A stretch of DNA of 64,000 nt from Asaia bogorensis NBRC 16594 (GTDB lineage: Bacteria; Pseudomonadota; Alphaproteobacteria; Acetobacterales; Acetobacteraceae). Position numbers and translations under genes: made by a program. The stretch lies in the NCBI RefSeq assembly GCF_001547995.1, contig NZ_AP014690.1, positions 1,857,001-1,921,000 on the forward strand, given 5' to 3'. This document shows positions 63,269 to 64,000 of this stretch, piece after piece (the first letter of the stretch is position 1; each line of letters starts with the position of its first letter). The notes beneath the pieces were generated by a model that ran no database searches, was not told the origin of the DNA, and saw only the letters and a program-made list of their open reading frames with translations.

Positions 63269-64000
63269 TTACCAGAAGCGTGCGGCCAGAACGCTTGTGA
63301 GCGTTACAAGGTCAAAGCACAGGAAAGCGGTCATACCTAGCATGGCCCAGCGCTGTGTGCTTTCCGACGGGGAAAGCTGGCCTGCTCTTGGCATGAGGGG
63401 AAACAATAGAGCCAGAAAGGGCGCAATCGGCAGGAAGTAACGACCCTGAACGCCATCGATGATGGGCGCACCTACCGGGGTCCAGATCACATAAAGCGAG
63501 AAGTAGACAGCGCCGACTGCAAGCAGCATCGCAAGCACCGTCACAAGAACCGTTCTGCCGTTTTGTGCCAAAGCCCGATTTCTGACCGCGGGATAGGCGC
63601 AAAAGCAGAGCGTAGCGAGAATCGTCACATAGACAAGGCGATAGAACCAGGCCGGAAACAGTGTATCCAGCCAACCAAGCACCCCGATGAACTCATGAAT
63701 GTTGTGACCGAGATTCACCTTGAGCGTCTTATAGGCGAGCATCGGCAGCGAGAGAGGATGGGTGAGTACCCAGTGCACCTGACCACTATCCGACGTGCCT
63801 GACCCATCGAGGAACTGCACTTTGGTCGGGGTCATGCCGAAATGTTGCCAGATCAGAAACGCCACAATGCTGGCCACGAAAGGGGCCACCGCCAGATATT
63901 TGCGGCGCCCCGCACCCAGCCATTCCCGCGCCGGGAACAGGCCAAGCGGGATAAGGCTGCATAGCAGCAGAGGGGGCTTGCTAACCGTCAGAACGGCGAA
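63269..64000 (-). CDS. DUF2142-like polytopic membrane protein (5' end beyond window)
   Basis: The frame is open from the window end to 63269 and encodes at least 243 residues with many hydrophobic segments. VSKPPLLLCSLIPL near the window edge, IGVLGWLDTLFP and IDGVQGRYFLPIAPFLALL are patterns of DUF2142, a family of membrane proteins often linked to cell-surface glycosylation. The start lies outside the window, so the length is unknown. Confidence 0.75.
   Translation of the reverse strand, partial: FAVLTVSKPPLLLCSLIPLGLFPAREWLGAGRRKYLAVAPFVASIVAFLIWQHFGMTPTKVQFLDGSGTSDSGQVHWVLTHPLSLPMLAYKTLKVNLGHNIHEFIGVLGWLDTLFPAWFYRLVYVTILATLCFCAYPAVRNRALAQNGRTVLVTVLAMLLAVGAVYFSLYVIWTPVGAPIIDGVQGRYFLPIAPFLALLFPLMPRAGQLSPSESTQRWAMLGMTAFLCFDLVTLTSVLAARFW

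Noticed and set aside
1-64000. CRISPR array, rRNA operon, integrase or intact IS element
   Set aside because: No regularly spaced repeats, rRNA signatures, tyrosine or serine recombinase motifs, or transposase frames were recognised anywhere in the window.

Overview
The window looks like a chromosomal segment of an alphaproteobacterium, most probably an acetic acid bacterium (Acetobacteraceae). The clues are high GC by eye, alphaproteobacterial gene neighbourhoods (gshA-rsmE-ubiA, hdaA divergent from purMN, ppk-ppx, yfgM-bamB-der), a GntP gluconate permease, a Hint_2-domain surface-type protein and a DUF2142 membrane protein, both common in that family. The genus cannot be fixed from the sequence alone. 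Genes are tightly packed and many neighbours share 4-nt ATGA overlaps, so most blocks read as operons.

0-15 kb: rsmI converges on a minus-strand lolA-gshA pair; rsmE is divergent from ubiA plus an EtfB/L11-type methyltransferase. A DHA2 exporter and a dienelactone-hydrolase-like gene follow, then GntP, then the operon yfgM-like/bamB/der/isochorismatase, a complete class A beta-lactamase and a small secreted protein. 15-25 kb: one long minus-strand unit, N-formylglutamate amidohydrolase-aroE-coaE-dnaQ-GT9-GT4-asnB-pyrC, then argH with a 45-residue LptM-like lipoprotein. 25-34 kb is a mixed block: gluQ, an HNH protein, a YffB/ArsC-like protein, a nuclease-helicase (DUF2075) placed just downstream of guaA, two identical tandem tRNA-Arg(ACG) genes, a short-chain dehydrogenase lacking its catalytic Tyr/Lys pair, a lone receiver domain, a secreted serine protease and cdd. 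This block separates argH-lptM from lysA-DUF4175, which are adjacent in many alphaproteobacteria.

38-49 kb: a TonB-dependent receptor converges on an eight-gene minus-strand operon for nucleotide and purine-ring breakdown: acid phosphatase/5'-nucleotidase, FAD/NAD(P) oxidoreductase, AtzG/HpxX-like subunit, AtzE/HpxY amidase, HpxW-like Ntn hydrolase, PuuE allantoinase, UraD and UraH. A RutR-like TetR regulator lies divergently upstream. No recognised urate oxidase lies in the window, so the flavoprotein is a candidate for the missing oxidation step.

49-64 kb: an MFS exporter, an omega-aminotransferase, a LysR regulator, a 707-residue protein with a duplicated AIDA-like passenger and a C-terminal Hint autoprocessing domain, the ppk-ppx-cdh operon (polyphosphate and CDP-diacylglycerol hydrolysis), hdaA, purMN and a DUF2142 gene cut by the window end. 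No CRISPR array, integrase, intact IS element or rRNA was seen. The least ordinary items are the nuclease-helicase at guaA, the purine operon with its unusual flavoprotein, the Hint protein, and the YxxxK-less dehydrogenase.
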